Position numbers and translations under genes: made by a program | The notes under the pieces: generated by a model | The model's input: the letters and a program-made list of their open reading frames with translations, nothing else | Database searches by the model: none | Told to the model about the DNA's origin: nothing | Source: Pseudomonadota bacterium | Lineage (GTDB): Bacteria; Pseudomonadota; Gammaproteobacteria; Steroidobacterales; Steroidobacteraceae | Direction: 5' to 3' | Length of the DNA: 36,709 nt | Assembly: GCA_021822385.1 (NCBI GenBank) | Contig: JAKARC010000025.1 | Span: 1-36,709 of the forward strand | Shown: one piece after another, positions 29,319 through 36,709 of the stretch | Layout of the letters: every line of letters starts with the position of its first letter | Numbering within the stretch: position 1 is the first letter of the stretch

Positions 29319-31273
29319 GGCGCATTCCCTTGTGCAAGCGGTGCGACCGCGCTGTCTGCTTCAGCCTGCTCGATTCGATAGCGCCTGTCGCTGATCGCAA
29401 GCAACCCGCCGAAGGCCATGATCAGCGCCGCAATCCAGATGAAGCTGACCAGCGGACGCACCTGCAACCGCATGCTCCAGCGCCCATCGCCGAGATTCTG
29501 GCCGAGTGCCACCAGGATATTGCTGCCATCATGAAAGAGAATGGCGGAACTTGTCGTGACGGTGTGCTGCACCCAATAGGTCCTCTTCGCAGGATGCATC
29601 ACCGCCACCGGGGCGCCATCGCGACTCACGATCACGGTCGCCATCGAACCGCCATAGTCCCTACCCTGCATCGGTTTGACGCCGTCGAACTGAAAGGTGT
29701 ATCCGCCGGCACGTGCGCTTGCACCCGTTCGCAGCGCGACGTCGTGTTCGACCGTAAATCCCTGCACCGCGGTCATCGCAAACACGAAGATTCCAAGCGC
29801 GATGTGCGCGAGGGTCATGCCGAGCACCGCACGCGGTATGGCAATGCGCCGCCGCAGCCGATCGATCGGATCGAGCAGCGAAGAGAGAATGATCCACGCA
29901 CCAAGGGTCATCCCCACCGGCGCCAGCACGCCTCTACCGCCGAAGATGCCGATTGCCGTCACACACCCGATGATTGCCGCCGCGGCAAACGTCAACAGGA
30001 GCGTGCGGCTCTGGACCCCCAAGCCGCCACGCTTCCAGCGCGCATGAATGCCAATAGCAAGCAGCGCCAGCAATGGCAACATCGAGATCAAGAAGGTGGG
30101 GTTGAAGTACTGTGGTCCAACCGAAAGCTTGCCGAGCCCGAGCGCCAGCGAAATGATCGGCGCGACTTCGCCCGCAAATACCGTACCACACGCGGTGACC
30201 AGCAGAATATTGTTAAACAGAAGAAACGATTCCCGCGCCGTGAGCTCGAATCCAGCCTCGGAGTGCAAGTGCGGCGCGCGCCACGCATACAGCGTCAGTG
30301 CCGCTCCGATCATGATCACAAGGAAGGTCAACAGAAAGATTCCGCGCCCCGGGCTGACGGCAAAGGAATGCACTGAAATCAGAATGCCTGATCGCACCAG
30401 GAAGGTGCCGATCAGGCTCAGGGAAAATCCGAGCACCGCCAGCAACACTGTCCAGCTTTTGAACAGGCCGCGCTTCTCGGTCACAGCCAGAGAATGAATG
30501 AGCGCAGTCGCCATCAGCCACGGCATAAACGAGGCATTTTCCACCGGATCCCAGAACCAGAATCCTCCCCAGCCCAGCGTGTAGTACGCCCACCAGCTGC
30601 CCAAAACGATCCCACAGGTGAGAAATGCCCAGGCCGCCGTTGTCCAGGGCCGTGTCCAGCGCGCCCACTCGCGGTCGAGCTTGCCCTCGAGCAACGCGGC
30701 GCACGCGAAGGCAAACGCCACCGACAGACCGACGTAGCCGATATAGAGCATCGGCGGATGGGCCGCGAGCCCCGGGTCCTGCAGCAAGGGATTCAGGCCG
30801 AGTCCGTCGGCCCACGGTTGCGTGAGACGCACGAACGGATTGGAGGTCAGGAGCGTATAAAGTAGAAAGCCGAAACTGATGCTACCGAGCACTCCGAGCA
30901 CACGCGCGGAAAACTGTCGCGGCAACCGCCGCGTGCCGAATGCGGCGGCGAGCGTCCAGCAGGCCAGCAAGAAGATCCACAGCAGGAGCGACCCGGCATG
31001 CGCACCCCAGACACCGGCCACCCGGTAGAACAAGGGCAGCTGTGAATTCGAGTTCTCGGCAACATAGCGGACCGTGAAGTCATTCTGCACGAAGGACGTC
31101 ACCAAGCATCCGAATGCCGTCGCTACCATCACGAACTGACCGGCTACCGCCGGCGTAACCGCCGCCACCCAACGGTCGCGCTTCAGAGCGGGACCAGCGA
31201 TGCCGAACAAGGCCTGCAACCCGGACAATAACAGCGCCAGGATGAGGGCAAACTCCCCAAGCTCCGGAATCAT
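29315..31273 (-). CDS. ccmF: Heme lyase subunit CcmF
   Basis: Large polytopic membrane protein of 652 residues, core of the CcmF/CcmH/CcmI heme lyase that joins heme to apocytochrome c. The tryptophan-rich WWD motif is WGGFWFWDPVENASFMPW; the preceding TCGIVLGSWWAYYTLG and the opening MIPELGEFALILALLLSGLQ are typical. Conserved His residues are present near GVWGAHAGSLLLW and in TALIHSLAVTEKRG. It overlaps ccmE by ATGA and ccmG at its 3' end. Full length. Confidence 0.97.
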   Translation of the reverse strand: MIPELGEFALILALLLSGLQALFGIAGPALKRDRWVAAVTPAVAGQFVMVATAFGCLVTSFVQNDFTVRYVAENSNSQLPLFYRVAGVWGAHAGSLLLWIFLLACWTLAAAFGTRRLPRQFSARVLGVLGSISFGFLLYTLLTSNPFVRLTQPWADGLGLNPLLQDPGLAAHPPMLYIGYVGLSVAFAFACAALLEGKLDREWARWTRPWTTAAWAFLTCGIVLGSWWAYYTLGWGGFWFWDPVENASFMPWLMATALIHSLAVTEKRGLFKSWTVLLAVLGFSLSLIGTFLVRSGILISVHSFAVSPGRGIFLLTFLVIMIGAALTLYAWRAPHLHSEAGFELTARESFLLFNNILLVTACGTVFAGEVAPIISLALGLGKLSVGPQYFNPTFLISMLPLLALLAIGIHARWKRGGLGVQSRTLLLTFAAAAIIGCVTAIGIFGGRGVLAPVGMTLGAWIILSSLLDPIDRLRRRIAIPRAVLGMTLAHIALGIFVFAMTAVQGFTVEHDVALRTGASARAGGYTFQFDGVKPMQGRDYGGSMATVIVSRDGAPVAVMHPAKRTYWVQHTVTTSSAILFHDGSNILVALGQNLGDGRWSMRLQVRPLVSFIWIAALIMAFGGLLAISDRRYRIEQAEADSAVAPLAQGNAP

Positions 31274-31761
31274 CTTGCTCTCCCCATGCCGGCGCCGAAC
31301 TCGCTCGTGCTGACTGCGAGCGACGGATCGCGCGGATCACCGTAGTCGATGCCCCACTTCGGATGAATACCCGGCGGACGATAGTATTGATCGTGCTTGG
31401 CAAGGACCTGATTGGCCAAAAACACTCCGTTCGGCAGCAGTTTGCCTTGCACGATCACGCCGGAATTCGCGCGAAACAGATCAGGCAGCACGCCGGTATA
31501 TTCAACAGGGATCTCATGCTTGTAGTCCGTGACCTTGAAATGCACCTGCATCGTGCCGGGCGTTCTATAAACACTCCCCTTCGCCACGATCCCCCCGAGC
31601 CGGAACGTCTCCCCCACCGGCGCCTTGCCTTCTGCCACCTGCGTGGGCACGAAATAAAACATCACGTTGTCGCGCAGGGCCGAAAGCGCAAGACCGCCGG
31701 CGATCGCAACGCCGCCGAGCAGGCCAATCACCAGCAGCATCCGTCGCCGCCGCGGTGTCAT
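31270..31761 (-). CDS. ccmE: Heme chaperone CcmE
   Basis: Periplasmic heme carrier of 163 residues from the ATG at 31761, which overlaps the ccmD stop. The N-terminus MTPRRRRMLLVIGLLGGVAI is a membrane anchor with typical Arg cluster. The OB-fold domain contains FRLGGIVAKGSVYR, FKVTDYKHEIPVEYTGVLPD and the heme-binding motif VLAKHDQYYRPPGI, in which the His forms the covalent bond to heme and the Tyr follows four residues later. Confidence 0.95.
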   Translation of the reverse strand: MTPRRRRMLLVIGLLGGVAIAGGLALSALRDNVMFYFVPTQVAEGKAPVGETFRLGGIVAKGSVYRTPGTMQVHFKVTDYKHEIPVEYTGVLPDLFRANSGVIVQGKLLPNGVFLANQVLAKHDQYYRPPGIHPKWGIDYGDPRDPSLAVSTSEFGAGMGRAR

Positions 31762-31934
31762 GCCGGTTCCTCCTGCATGTCGATTTGAACTTCCACCCGG
31801 CGTCGCGCCGCCTGACGCGCCCGAGCGAGCAATCGTTTGGCCCAATAGATATTGAGTCCGATCACGATGAAGGTCACCGCATAGGCTGGCCACACGAACG
31901 GGTAATACCCCCCCATCCACAGAAAGTTCATCAT
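31758..31934 (-). CDS. ccmD: Cytochrome c maturation protein CcmD
   Basis: A small single-span membrane protein of 58 residues that helps release holo-CcmE from CcmC. It reads MMNFLWMGGYYPFVWPAYAV, then a helix TFIVIGLNIYWAKRLLARAR and a basic/acidic tail. The MGGYxxFVWxAY motif is diagnostic for CcmD. Its start overlaps the ccmC stop (ATGA) and its stop overlaps the ccmE start (ATGA), which fixes both ends. Confidence 0.93.
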   Translation of the reverse strand: MMNFLWMGGYYPFVWPAYAVTFIVIGLNIYWAKRLLARARQAARRRVEVQIDMQEEPA

Positions 31935-32665
31935 GCTCCCACCTCCTCACGTACCCAGCGCGCCGAACGCTCGCGATTGAGCACCTCGGCTCGAAGCCTC
32001 ATTGCCAGCACGGACAGGCTGAACAGCGTGAATCCCACAAACATGAGCATCAGCGGAACCGTCATGGAGAATGGCATAGCCCGTCGACCGAGGAAGACCA
32101 AGGCACCCTGGTGCAGGGAGTTCCACCAAACCACCGAATAATGAACTATTGGAACGTCAACAAGCCCAACGACTGCAAGCACTGCGCTCGCCCGATCGGC
32201 GCGTTGCAATTCCTCGAAAGCCGAGCGCAGTCCCATATACCCGAGGTAGAGCAGGAACAAGAAGAGTTCCGAAGTCAGCCGCGGATCCCACGCCCAATAC
32301 GTGCCCCACATCGGCTTGCCCCACAGCGAGCCAGTCACCAAAGTCACAAGTGCAAACGATGCACCAATGGGTGCGGCGCTCGCGGCCACTGCATGCGCCG
32401 CCTTCATCCGCCAGATCAAACCGATCCCGCCGGCGATACCCATGATCCCGTACATCATCAACGACAGCCACGCGCTCGGCACATGGACGTACATGATTCG
32501 ATATGCGTCGCCCTGTTGATAGTCCGGCGGCGCCAACCACAATCCGCCGATCAGACCGGCAAAGATCAGGATCGCCGCCGGCCAGGCAAACCAGGGCGTC
32601 AGTCGACCGGCAGTGCGGTACAGGTACGGTGGCGAGGCAAGTCGATGAAACCAAGTCCAATTCAT
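31931..32665 (-). CDS. ccmC: Heme exporter/handling protein CcmC
   Basis: Six-span membrane protein of 244 residues that attaches heme to CcmE. The WWD motif reads WGKPMWGTYWAWDPRLTSEL, flanked by His-containing periplasmic loops (YVHVPSAWLSLMMYG and DVPIVHYSVVWWNSLHQG), all conserved in CcmC. Located 14 nt after ccmB and overlapping ccmD. Confidence 0.96.
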   Translation of the reverse strand: MNWTWFHRLASPPYLYRTAGRLTPWFAWPAAILIFAGLIGGLWLAPPDYQQGDAYRIMYVHVPSAWLSLMMYGIMGIAGGIGLIWRMKAAHAVAASAAPIGASFALVTLVTGSLWGKPMWGTYWAWDPRLTSELFLFLLYLGYMGLRSAFEELQRADRASAVLAVVGLVDVPIVHYSVVWWNSLHQGALVFLGRRAMPFSMTVPLMLMFVGFTLFSLSVLAMRLRAEVLNRERSARWVREEVGA

Positions 32666-32678
32666 TGTGATCTATGCC

Positions 32679-33416
32679 TTACTCCAAGTTAATGCGTACT
32701 GCGGCCGTAACCGCAAGCGGGGCGAGCGTGATCGCCAGCACGGCGAGCGCCGCAAGCAACAGCAGCGGTCCCCGGTAGGCTTCACTCCTGATCGCCAATT
32801 GCGTGGCCCGTGCTCCAAAGATCAATACCGGTATCACCAGCGGCAACGTCAACAGCGACAGCAACGCACCCGAGCGGCGCAGTCCCATCGTGAGCGCCGC
32901 CCCCACCGCACCGATGAGGCTGAGTGTGACCGTGCCGATGGCGACGGTGGCAAGAATGCCCGGCATCGCCGCCTCCGGTACACCGAGCGCGGCTCCCGCG
33001 ATGGGCGCCATCAGCGCCAGGGGCAAACCGGTCAGCAGCCAATGCGCAACAGTTTTCGCCAGAAGCAGCCCGGTCAGTGATCGACCCGAAAGCGCGAACT
33101 GTTCGAGCGTGCCGTCATGGGCGTCATCACGGAACAGGAATTCCAGCGCGAGCAGAGAGGAAAGCAAGGCCGCCGCCCAAATCACCCCCGGAGCGATCCG
33201 GCGCAGCTGCACAAGATTCGGAGTGACCGCCAGAGGAAAGAGCGTGGTCACGATCACAAAGAAGGCCATGGGCTGCACGAGCTGGCTCGCCTTGCGGAAG
33301 GCCAGACGCAAGTCACGCTCCAGCATCAGGCGTGCAACGGACCCGATTGAGGGCACCGCCGGGCCCTGTGAACCGGCTGCGGAGCGCAGGGCCGCCCAAG
33401 CACTCGCCTCAGCCAT
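32679..33416 (-). CDS. ccmB: Heme ABC exporter permease CcmB
   Basis: Membrane subunit of the CcmAB(C) ABC complex, 245 residues with about six hydrophobic spans. The ATG at 33416 overlaps the end of ccmA by 8 nt and removes an unrelated N-terminal stretch. Conserved parts: ERDLRLAFRKASQLVQPMAF, LFRDDAHDGTLEQFALSG and SGALLSLLTLPLVIPVLIFG. With CcmA it drives ATP-dependent release of holo-CcmE. Confidence 0.94.
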   Translation of the reverse strand: MAEASAWAALRSAAGSQGPAVPSIGSVARLMLERDLRLAFRKASQLVQPMAFFVIVTTLFPLAVTPNLVQLRRIAPGVIWAAALLSSLLALEFLFRDDAHDGTLEQFALSGRSLTGLLLAKTVAHWLLTGLPLALMAPIAGAALGVPEAAMPGILATVAIGTVTLSLIGAVGAALTMGLRRSGALLSLLTLPLVIPVLIFGARATQLAIRSEAYRGPLLLLAALAVLAITLAPLAVTAAVRINLE

Positions 33417-34038
33417 TGCCGAGCTCCAGTGTGTGCAACCCCTGGGGCGACATCTGCAACGCATGATGCACGGCGACCACCGCAAGGCCTCCAGAGGCCA
33501 AATGTTCCGCGATCAGCGTGCCAACCTGTCGCTGCCCGTCCACGTCCAGATTCGTCGTAGGCTCATCGAGCAGCCACAGCGAGACTGCGCTCAGAAGCAG
33601 ACCTGCGAGCGCCACACGCCGCTTCTGACCCGCCGAAAGCGTGTGTACGGGCCGGTCGGCCCATCGATCCCCACCCACCTGCTCGAGCGCTTGAGCCATT
33701 TCGCGGTCGCTGCTACGCCGCCGCACACCGATCCAATATTTGAGGTTTTCACGAGCCGTGAGCTCCATTTTCAAGGGGGGCTCGTGTCCCAAATACGTCA
33801 TCTGCGCATGAAAAGCCGGCAAATCCTGCCGGATATCCTCGCCCCTCCAGTGGACAGATCCAGCTTCCGGATAGGAAAGCCCGCAGATGGTGCGCAGCAG
33901 ACTCGTTTTTCCCGATCCATTCGGTCCGGTCAATTGCAGGCACTGCCCGGCTGCGACCGTGAAATTCACACCGCGCAGGACATGCCGCTCACCGCGCCAC
34001 AAATGCAGATGCTTGCCCTCGAGTGTCGCTTCCGACAT
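33409..34038 (-). CDS. ccmA: Heme ABC exporter ATP-binding protein CcmA
   Basis: ATPase of 209 residues, first gene of the ccm operon. Walker A is TGPNGSGKTSLLRTICGL, the signature is HTLSAGQKRRVALAGLLL, Walker B is LWLLDEPTTNLD and the switch His is in VVAVHHALQ. The start at MSEATLEGKH gives the family's usual length; a TTG at 34089 preceded by AGGAG is possible but gives an untypical 17-residue extension. The promoter should lie between this gene and the divergent tRNA-Leu; TTGCTA about 120 nt upstream of the start is a candidate -35 but is not convincing. Confidence 0.95.
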   Translation of the reverse strand: MSEATLEGKHLHLWRGERHVLRGVNFTVAAGQCLQLTGPNGSGKTSLLRTICGLSYPEAGSVHWRGEDIRQDLPAFHAQMTYLGHEPPLKMELTARENLKYWIGVRRRSSDREMAQALEQVGGDRWADRPVHTLSAGQKRRVALAGLLLSAVSLWLLDEPTTNLDVDGQRQVGTLIAEHLASGGLAVVAVHHALQMSPQGLHTLELGNG

Positions 34039-34213
34039 GGTGCTGGTCGGCCCATAAACAAAAGGTTCCGAAGGACGAAGCTTGACCAATCTCCTGTCAT
34101 CTGGCCATAGGCACTGCGCCGCGATAAATACGTATCCTTGCGTATAGCAACCGCCATTACCATAATCGTATTGCAGATTACGCTCTCAGGTACAATGGTA
34201 GTGTGATCGCTCT

Positions 34214-34554
34214 GCCCGGGTGGCGAAATTGGTAGACGCAAGGGACTTAATCTAAAATTGAGCATTCGGCGCGGAAACGGCCGGGATGAATGGGGTCAAA
34301 TTCGGTGGAACAGGAACACGTCGTGGTGTCTGCAATACCGAGCTAAGCCACCCGCCTGAGGGGTGGAAAGTGTAGAGACTTGACGGCCCCTACCTAAACG
34401 CCGCGGCGAATGCTGCGGGGCACGGTAAAGATAAAGTCCAGACTCCAAATGCGCGTACCGCTGCATGCGGGGTGCGCAGCGGCGAAAGCCGTAGCGGGTA
34501 TGAAAATCCCTCGGGGGCAACCCCATGCCGGTTCGATTCCGGCCCCGGGCACCA
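34214..34554 (+). tRNA. tRNA-Leu(UAA), interrupted by a group I intron
   Basis: The 5' exon is 34214-34248 and the 3' exon 34503-34554. Joined they form a normal class II tRNA: acceptor GCCCGGG pairs with CCCGGGC (34544-34550), discriminator A and encoded CCA (34552-34554). The D-arm is TGGCGAAATTGGTAGACGCA, the anticodon stem AGGGA pairs with TCCCT around a CTTAAAA loop, the variable arm is CGGGGGCAACCCC and the T-arm GCCGGTTCGATTCCGGC. The anticodon is UAA, with the intron between U34 and A35. The 254-nt insertion explains why an uninterrupted tRNA is not visible. It probably reads UUA codons, rare in a GC-rich genome but needed. It is divergent from the ccm operon and bordered downstream by integrase debris. 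Confidence 0.92.
34249..34502 (+). ncRNA. Group I self-splicing intron in tRNA-Leu(UAA)
   Basis: Intron of 254 nt, no ORF inside. The 5' splice site lies in a P1 helix where CUUAAU (34246-34251) pairs with AUUGAG (34257-34262); the last exon base U34248 forms the required U-G wobble with G34260. The intron ends in the conserved G (34502). Conserved core elements are seen in order: Q-like CAATACCGAGCTAAG (about 34332-34346), R-like GTGTAGAGACTTGACGGCC (34369-34387) and S-like AAAGATAAAGTCCAGA (34426-34441). GACT of R pairs with AGTC of S to form P7, the guanosine-binding helix. The insertion position (U34/A35) and small size match the IC3 introns of cyanobacterial and plastid tRNA-Leu(UAA). 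Confidence 0.9.
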
Positions 34555-34608
34555 GGTGGATTCAAACCCCGCCTTCCTTACCCGTCTTCCAACATCCAAA
34601 AATTGCGT

Positions 34609-34635
34609 GGAAACACTGGAATTCTTGGTGTTTCC
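34609..34635. repeat. Inverted repeat downstream of tRNA-Leu
   Basis: GGAAACAC (34609-34616) and GTGTTTCC (34628-34635) form an 8-bp stem around an 11-nt loop. It lies 55 nt after the tRNA and 131 nt before the integrase start. No T-run follows. It could be a tRNA 3' processing or termination hairpin, or a site from the integrated element. Confidence 0.45.
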
Positions 34636-34765
34636 GAACCGACACCTGCCGACGCCCGTCTACCGCCATGCAAAGGCATGATAACACGCCTGGGGTGCGA
34701 AAAGTGGGGTAAGTCAGGTCGGTGTGACTCCCGGTGACCCCAAAAGGGCTGGTGGAGCGGCGCCA

Positions 34766-35105
34766 ATGTTGTCGGATGCGAAGATTCGAAGGCTCAAACC
34801 GAAGGAGAAGGCATACAAGGTCTATGACGATCGCGGGCTCTACATGGGAACGGGTCGCGGTGGTGGCGGTTTAAGTACAAGTCCGACGGGCGGGAGCGCG
34901 GGATTTCGCTCGGCGTGTACCCGGATGTGACGCTGCAATATGCGCGGGAGCAGCTGCAGGAGGCGCGGCAGCTCCTTGCTCGGGGGATCGACCCGAGCGC
35001 GCAGCGGCCGACAGTCAAGATCGCCAGGGCGGACACCTTCAAGGTGATCGCCGAGGACTGGCTGGAGATGCAGGCGGAGACGCTGGCGCCGATCACGATG
35101 TCGAA
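34766..35105 (+). pseudogene. P4-type tyrosine integrase, N-terminal fragment with frameshift
   Basis: The N-terminal part of a phage P4/CP4-57-like integrase. It starts MLSDAKIRRLKPKEKAYKVY with DDRGLYM, the DUF4102 arm-binding domain. Near 34850-34860 the frame shifts; the continuation in another frame reads RWWRFKYKSDGRERGISLGV, YPDVTLQYAREQLQEARQLL and FKVIAEDWLEMQAE. The similarity ends at SKARW at about 35105, before the core-binding and catalytic domains. A GGAG precedes the ATG. The location just downstream of a tRNA gene fits an integrase that targeted that tRNA. The gene is dead by frameshift and by loss of the catalytic half. Confidence 0.82.
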
Positions 35106-35564
35106 GGCGCGGTGGACCCTGAGAACAGACTCGTCGCACGCGGGCTCGAAGCCGAGTGGGAAGGCGCCCTGCAGGAGCTCAAGACCGCCGAAGCTGAGCT
35201 CGCCAATCGAGAGAGCGGTCGCCCCCGACCGCTCACACGCGAAGAACGCGAGTCGATCCTCGCCCTCGGCAAAGATCTCAAACGCGTCTGGTATGCTCCC
35301 ACGACAAGCGATCGCGATCGCAAGGAGTTGTTGCGCACGCTGCTCGATGATGTCGCCTTGACGGTCGCGCGCGCACAATCCAACGCTCATCTGACGCTGC
35401 GCTGGCGTGGCGGCCTCTTGAGCGAGATCGACGTACCGCTGCCGCGCTCGCATCCCTCGCCAATCCGCACCGCCGACGATACTGTTGATCTGTTGCGGCG
35501 TGATGACGCCTGCGAGCGTGATTATCAGCGTCTCAGGCGGATGCGATCTCAGCGTGTCGGCTGA
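35106..35564 (+). pseudogene. Large serine recombinase, C-terminal fragment
   Basis: A 150-residue open frame corresponding to the C-terminal part of a large serine recombinase. It reads DPENRLVARGLEAEWEGALQ, ELKTAEAELANRE (coiled-coil part), LALGKDLKRVWYAPTTSDRD, RKELLRTLLDDVALTV, HLTLRWRGGLLSEIDVPLPR and IRTADDTVDLLRR. These are typical of the region after the recombinase and zinc-ribbon domains. The catalytic resolvase domain is missing because the sequence joins directly to the tyrosine integrase fragment at about 35105. It is therefore a remnant, not an active recombinase. Confidence 0.75.
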
Positions 35565-35585
35565 GGTGGATCCAGAACTCGCGGT

Positions 35586-36011
35586 TCAGATAAACAGGTC
35601 AGCCGTGACATTGAACCTGTGCGCGAACTTCTTCGCGAGTTCCTTGCTGACCGCGCGTCTACCGTTGAGGATGTCAGAAATTCGGCTCTGCGGCGCGCAG
35701 TCGGCCAGATCTTCCTGTTTCAGGCCGTGCTGCTCCATCAGAAACCGTAGAACCCCAGCCGGTGCGGCCTCGGGGACGACGGTGTGTTTCTCCTCGTATG
35801 CCGCGACCTGGTCGGCCAGGTAATCGAGTACGTCGGCGAGCGGGTGGTCTTCGTCGTCCCCAATCGCATCGATCAGCGCATCGACCGTGGCACAAGCTTT
35901 CGCGTAATCCGCCTTGGTCCGCACCGCGGTGACTCCGACTGCTCTCTTGAACGGCATCCAGGCACGCAGGATCGCCTGCGGATCTGGAGTAGCACGGTGT
36001 GCAGGGCGCAT
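35586..36011 (-). CDS. higA: HigA-type antitoxin (XRE HTH)
   Basis: A 141-residue antitoxin and DNA-binding protein that neutralises the HigB toxin and represses the operon. The C-terminal half is an XRE helix-turn-helix: LRFLMEQHGLKQEDLADCAP, SRISDILNGRRAVSKELAKK and FAHRFNVTADLFI. The N-terminal half is acidic and helical (DALIDAIGDDEDHPLADVLD, YLADQVAAYEEKH), as in the COG5499 type. The ATG at 36011 has GGAG upstream and lies 2 nt after the higB stop. The order toxin-antitoxin is typical for hig modules. Confidence 0.9.
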   Translation of the reverse strand: MRPAHRATPDPQAILRAWMPFKRAVGVTAVRTKADYAKACATVDALIDAIGDDEDHPLADVLDYLADQVAAYEEKHTVVPEAAPAGVLRFLMEQHGLKQEDLADCAPQSRISDILNGRRAVSKELAKKFAHRFNVTADLFI

Positions 36012-36013
36012 AT

Positions 36014-36307
36014 TCAGCTTCTCCGCTTCCACTTGTCGCCGTCGTACTCGGCATGGGTGAGCACCTGGCGGATGTACACCTTGCGCCGATTGTAGTGGAC
36101 CACCGCAATCAGGCGGTACCTGTTCCCGCCGATATTGAATACCGTGAACGGATCGACGTAATCGGCGCTACCGAATGTCTTTCGCAGCGCGTTGAAGTCC
36201 GCAAAGACCTCCAGGCGCATGATCCGGTACCACGCCTCGAGCGACCCCTTGGCCTCCGGATGCCTCTTCCAGAATTCAACCAGCGCGGGCTTCGCGATGA
36301 CGTGCAC
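36014..36307 (-). CDS. higB: HigB-type mRNA interferase toxin
   Basis: A 97-residue toxin of the RelE/HigB fold that cleaves ribosome-bound mRNA. The start is GTG at 36307, giving VHVIAKPALVEFWKRHPEAK, the exact family N-terminus (MHVI...). Later motifs: TVFNIGGNRYRLIAVVHYNR and KVYIRQVLTHAEYD, typical of the HigB_toxin family with its basic catalytic surface. A promoter with -10 only 8 nt upstream of the GTG implies an almost leaderless transcript. Upstream in-frame codons up to 36481 do not look like the protein. Confidence 0.9.
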   Translation of the reverse strand: MHVIAKPALVEFWKRHPEAKGSLEAWYRIMRLEVFADFNALRKTFGSADYVDPFTVFNIGGNRYRLIAVVHYNRRKVYIRQVLTHAEYDGDKWKRRS

Positions 36308-36314
36308 CGGGGAA

Positions 36315-36342
36315 ACTATACCATAACGGTATTCTTCATCAA
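36315..36342 (-). promoter_or_regulatory. higBA promoter with operator palindrome
   Basis: On the minus strand, -35 TTGATG (36337-36342) and -10 TATAGT (36315-36320) with a 16-bp spacer. The palindrome ATACC-ATAAC-GGTAT (plus strand 36318-36332) overlaps the -10 and spacer, a fitting site for repression by HigA. The start codon of higB is just 7 nt beyond the -10. Confidence 0.65.
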
Positions 36343-36550
36343 GTCTCGTGGCGAAACTCCCCCACTCTAATGACGCCTGAGTAGCGTAGGATTGAATTGG
36401 TAGCTGACGAGCGATCCTGCTCCCGCGAGCAGACTGGTGAGACTCTTTTGAGCACGCAGACTGGATTGGGACTGGCTGCATTCATCCTGATCGTAGGTGC
36501 CGGCTGCTTCGCGTTGATGAGCGCCGCCGCTATGAGACCACTGGCTCCGT

Positions 36551-36709
36551 TCACCGTTTCGGTAGCGTGCCCACCTTCGGTGCCGGTGGCGGTGTCATGG
36601 CGGCTGGGGTGATGGGACCCGGAGCGACGCGCACGGGCGTGGTGAGCCACGCATTGATCCGGCTCACCTCGGGCGGGTAGAGGGTACCGGCGGCGAGCTG
36701 CAGGGCGAT
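36551..36709 (-). CDS. C-terminal end of an unrecognised protein (partial)
   Basis: An open frame enters from the right edge on the minus strand and ends at TGA 36551-36553 after 52 codons: IALQLAAGTLYPPEVSRINA, WLTTPVRVAPGPI, then a Pro/Ala-rich tail (TPPPAPKVGTLPKR). The proline-rich tail after a possible folded part looks like a genuine protein end, but I cannot name the family, and the 5' part lies outside the window. Confidence 0.3.
   Translation of the reverse strand: MALQLAAGTLYPPEVSRINAWLTTPVRVAPGPITPAAMTPPPAPKVGTLPKR

Noticed and set aside
32803-34110. 435-codon plus-strand open frame opposite ccmB and ccmA
   Set aside because: Antisense shadow; ccmA and ccmB carry all family motifs on the other strand.
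34170-34200. Possible promoter for tRNA-Leu (TTGCAG ... TACAAT)
   Set aside because: The spacing of 14 bp is too short for a confident sigma-70 call.

Overview
The window looks like chromosomal DNA from a GC-rich gammaproteobacterium. The evidence is a XerCD dif site that matches the Escherichia coli dif at 25 of 28 positions (3740-3767, read on the minus strand), a gammaproteobacterial minor-pilin cluster (fimT-pilV-pilW-pilX-pilY1-pilE), a complete ccmABCDEFGHI operon and a TPP-controlled thi operon. The S46 dipeptidyl peptidase would suit a Xanthomonadales/Nevskiales-like lineage, but that placement is inference. The dif site implies that the left part lies in the replication terminus, unless the site belongs to a Xer-mobilised element.

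Layout. 1-4250 is an accessory, decayed zone: an ISL3-family transposase fragment, a minimal mercury resistance operon (merC-merA, minus strand) with an intact MerR-type operator/promoter, an IS3-family transposase remnant that abuts the operator where merR would be expected, then dif. 4267-8377 holds an SQR-like flavoprotein, a 1-Cys peroxiredoxin and an aberrant SRAP (YedK/HMCES) protein, separated by long gene-free stretches. 8378-11624 holds a secreted DUF4097-type solenoid protein and a periplasmic S46 peptidase. 11986-18583 is the type IV pilus minor pilin operon, whose PilY1 carries an N-terminal L-type-lectin-like region. 18732-20586 holds a small orphan protein and a CPA1 cation/proton antiporter.

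20635-26933 is a tightly overlapping thiamine operon on the minus strand (thiC-thiO-thiS-thiG-thiE-thiF/rhodanese-thiD) led by a TPP riboswitch. ThiC makes the pyrimidine, ThiD phosphorylates it, ThiO/ThiS/ThiF/ThiG make the thiazole, and ThiE joins the two. 27132-27494 encodes a KGG-repeat stress protein. 27638-34038 is the System I cytochrome c maturation operon, nearly all joined by ATGA-type overlaps.

34214-34554 is a tRNA-Leu(UAA) gene split inside its anticodon by a 254-nt group I intron, the position known from cyanobacteria and plastids. Immediately downstream is integration debris: a frameshifted P4-type tyrosine integrase fused to the 3' end of a large serine recombinase. A complete higBA toxin-antitoxin module follows, with its own promoter and operator palindrome.

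The most notable items are the interrupted tRNA-Leu, the dif site, the lectin-bearing PilY1, the SRAP protein that has lost most catalytic residues, and the mer promoter without an adjacent merR.
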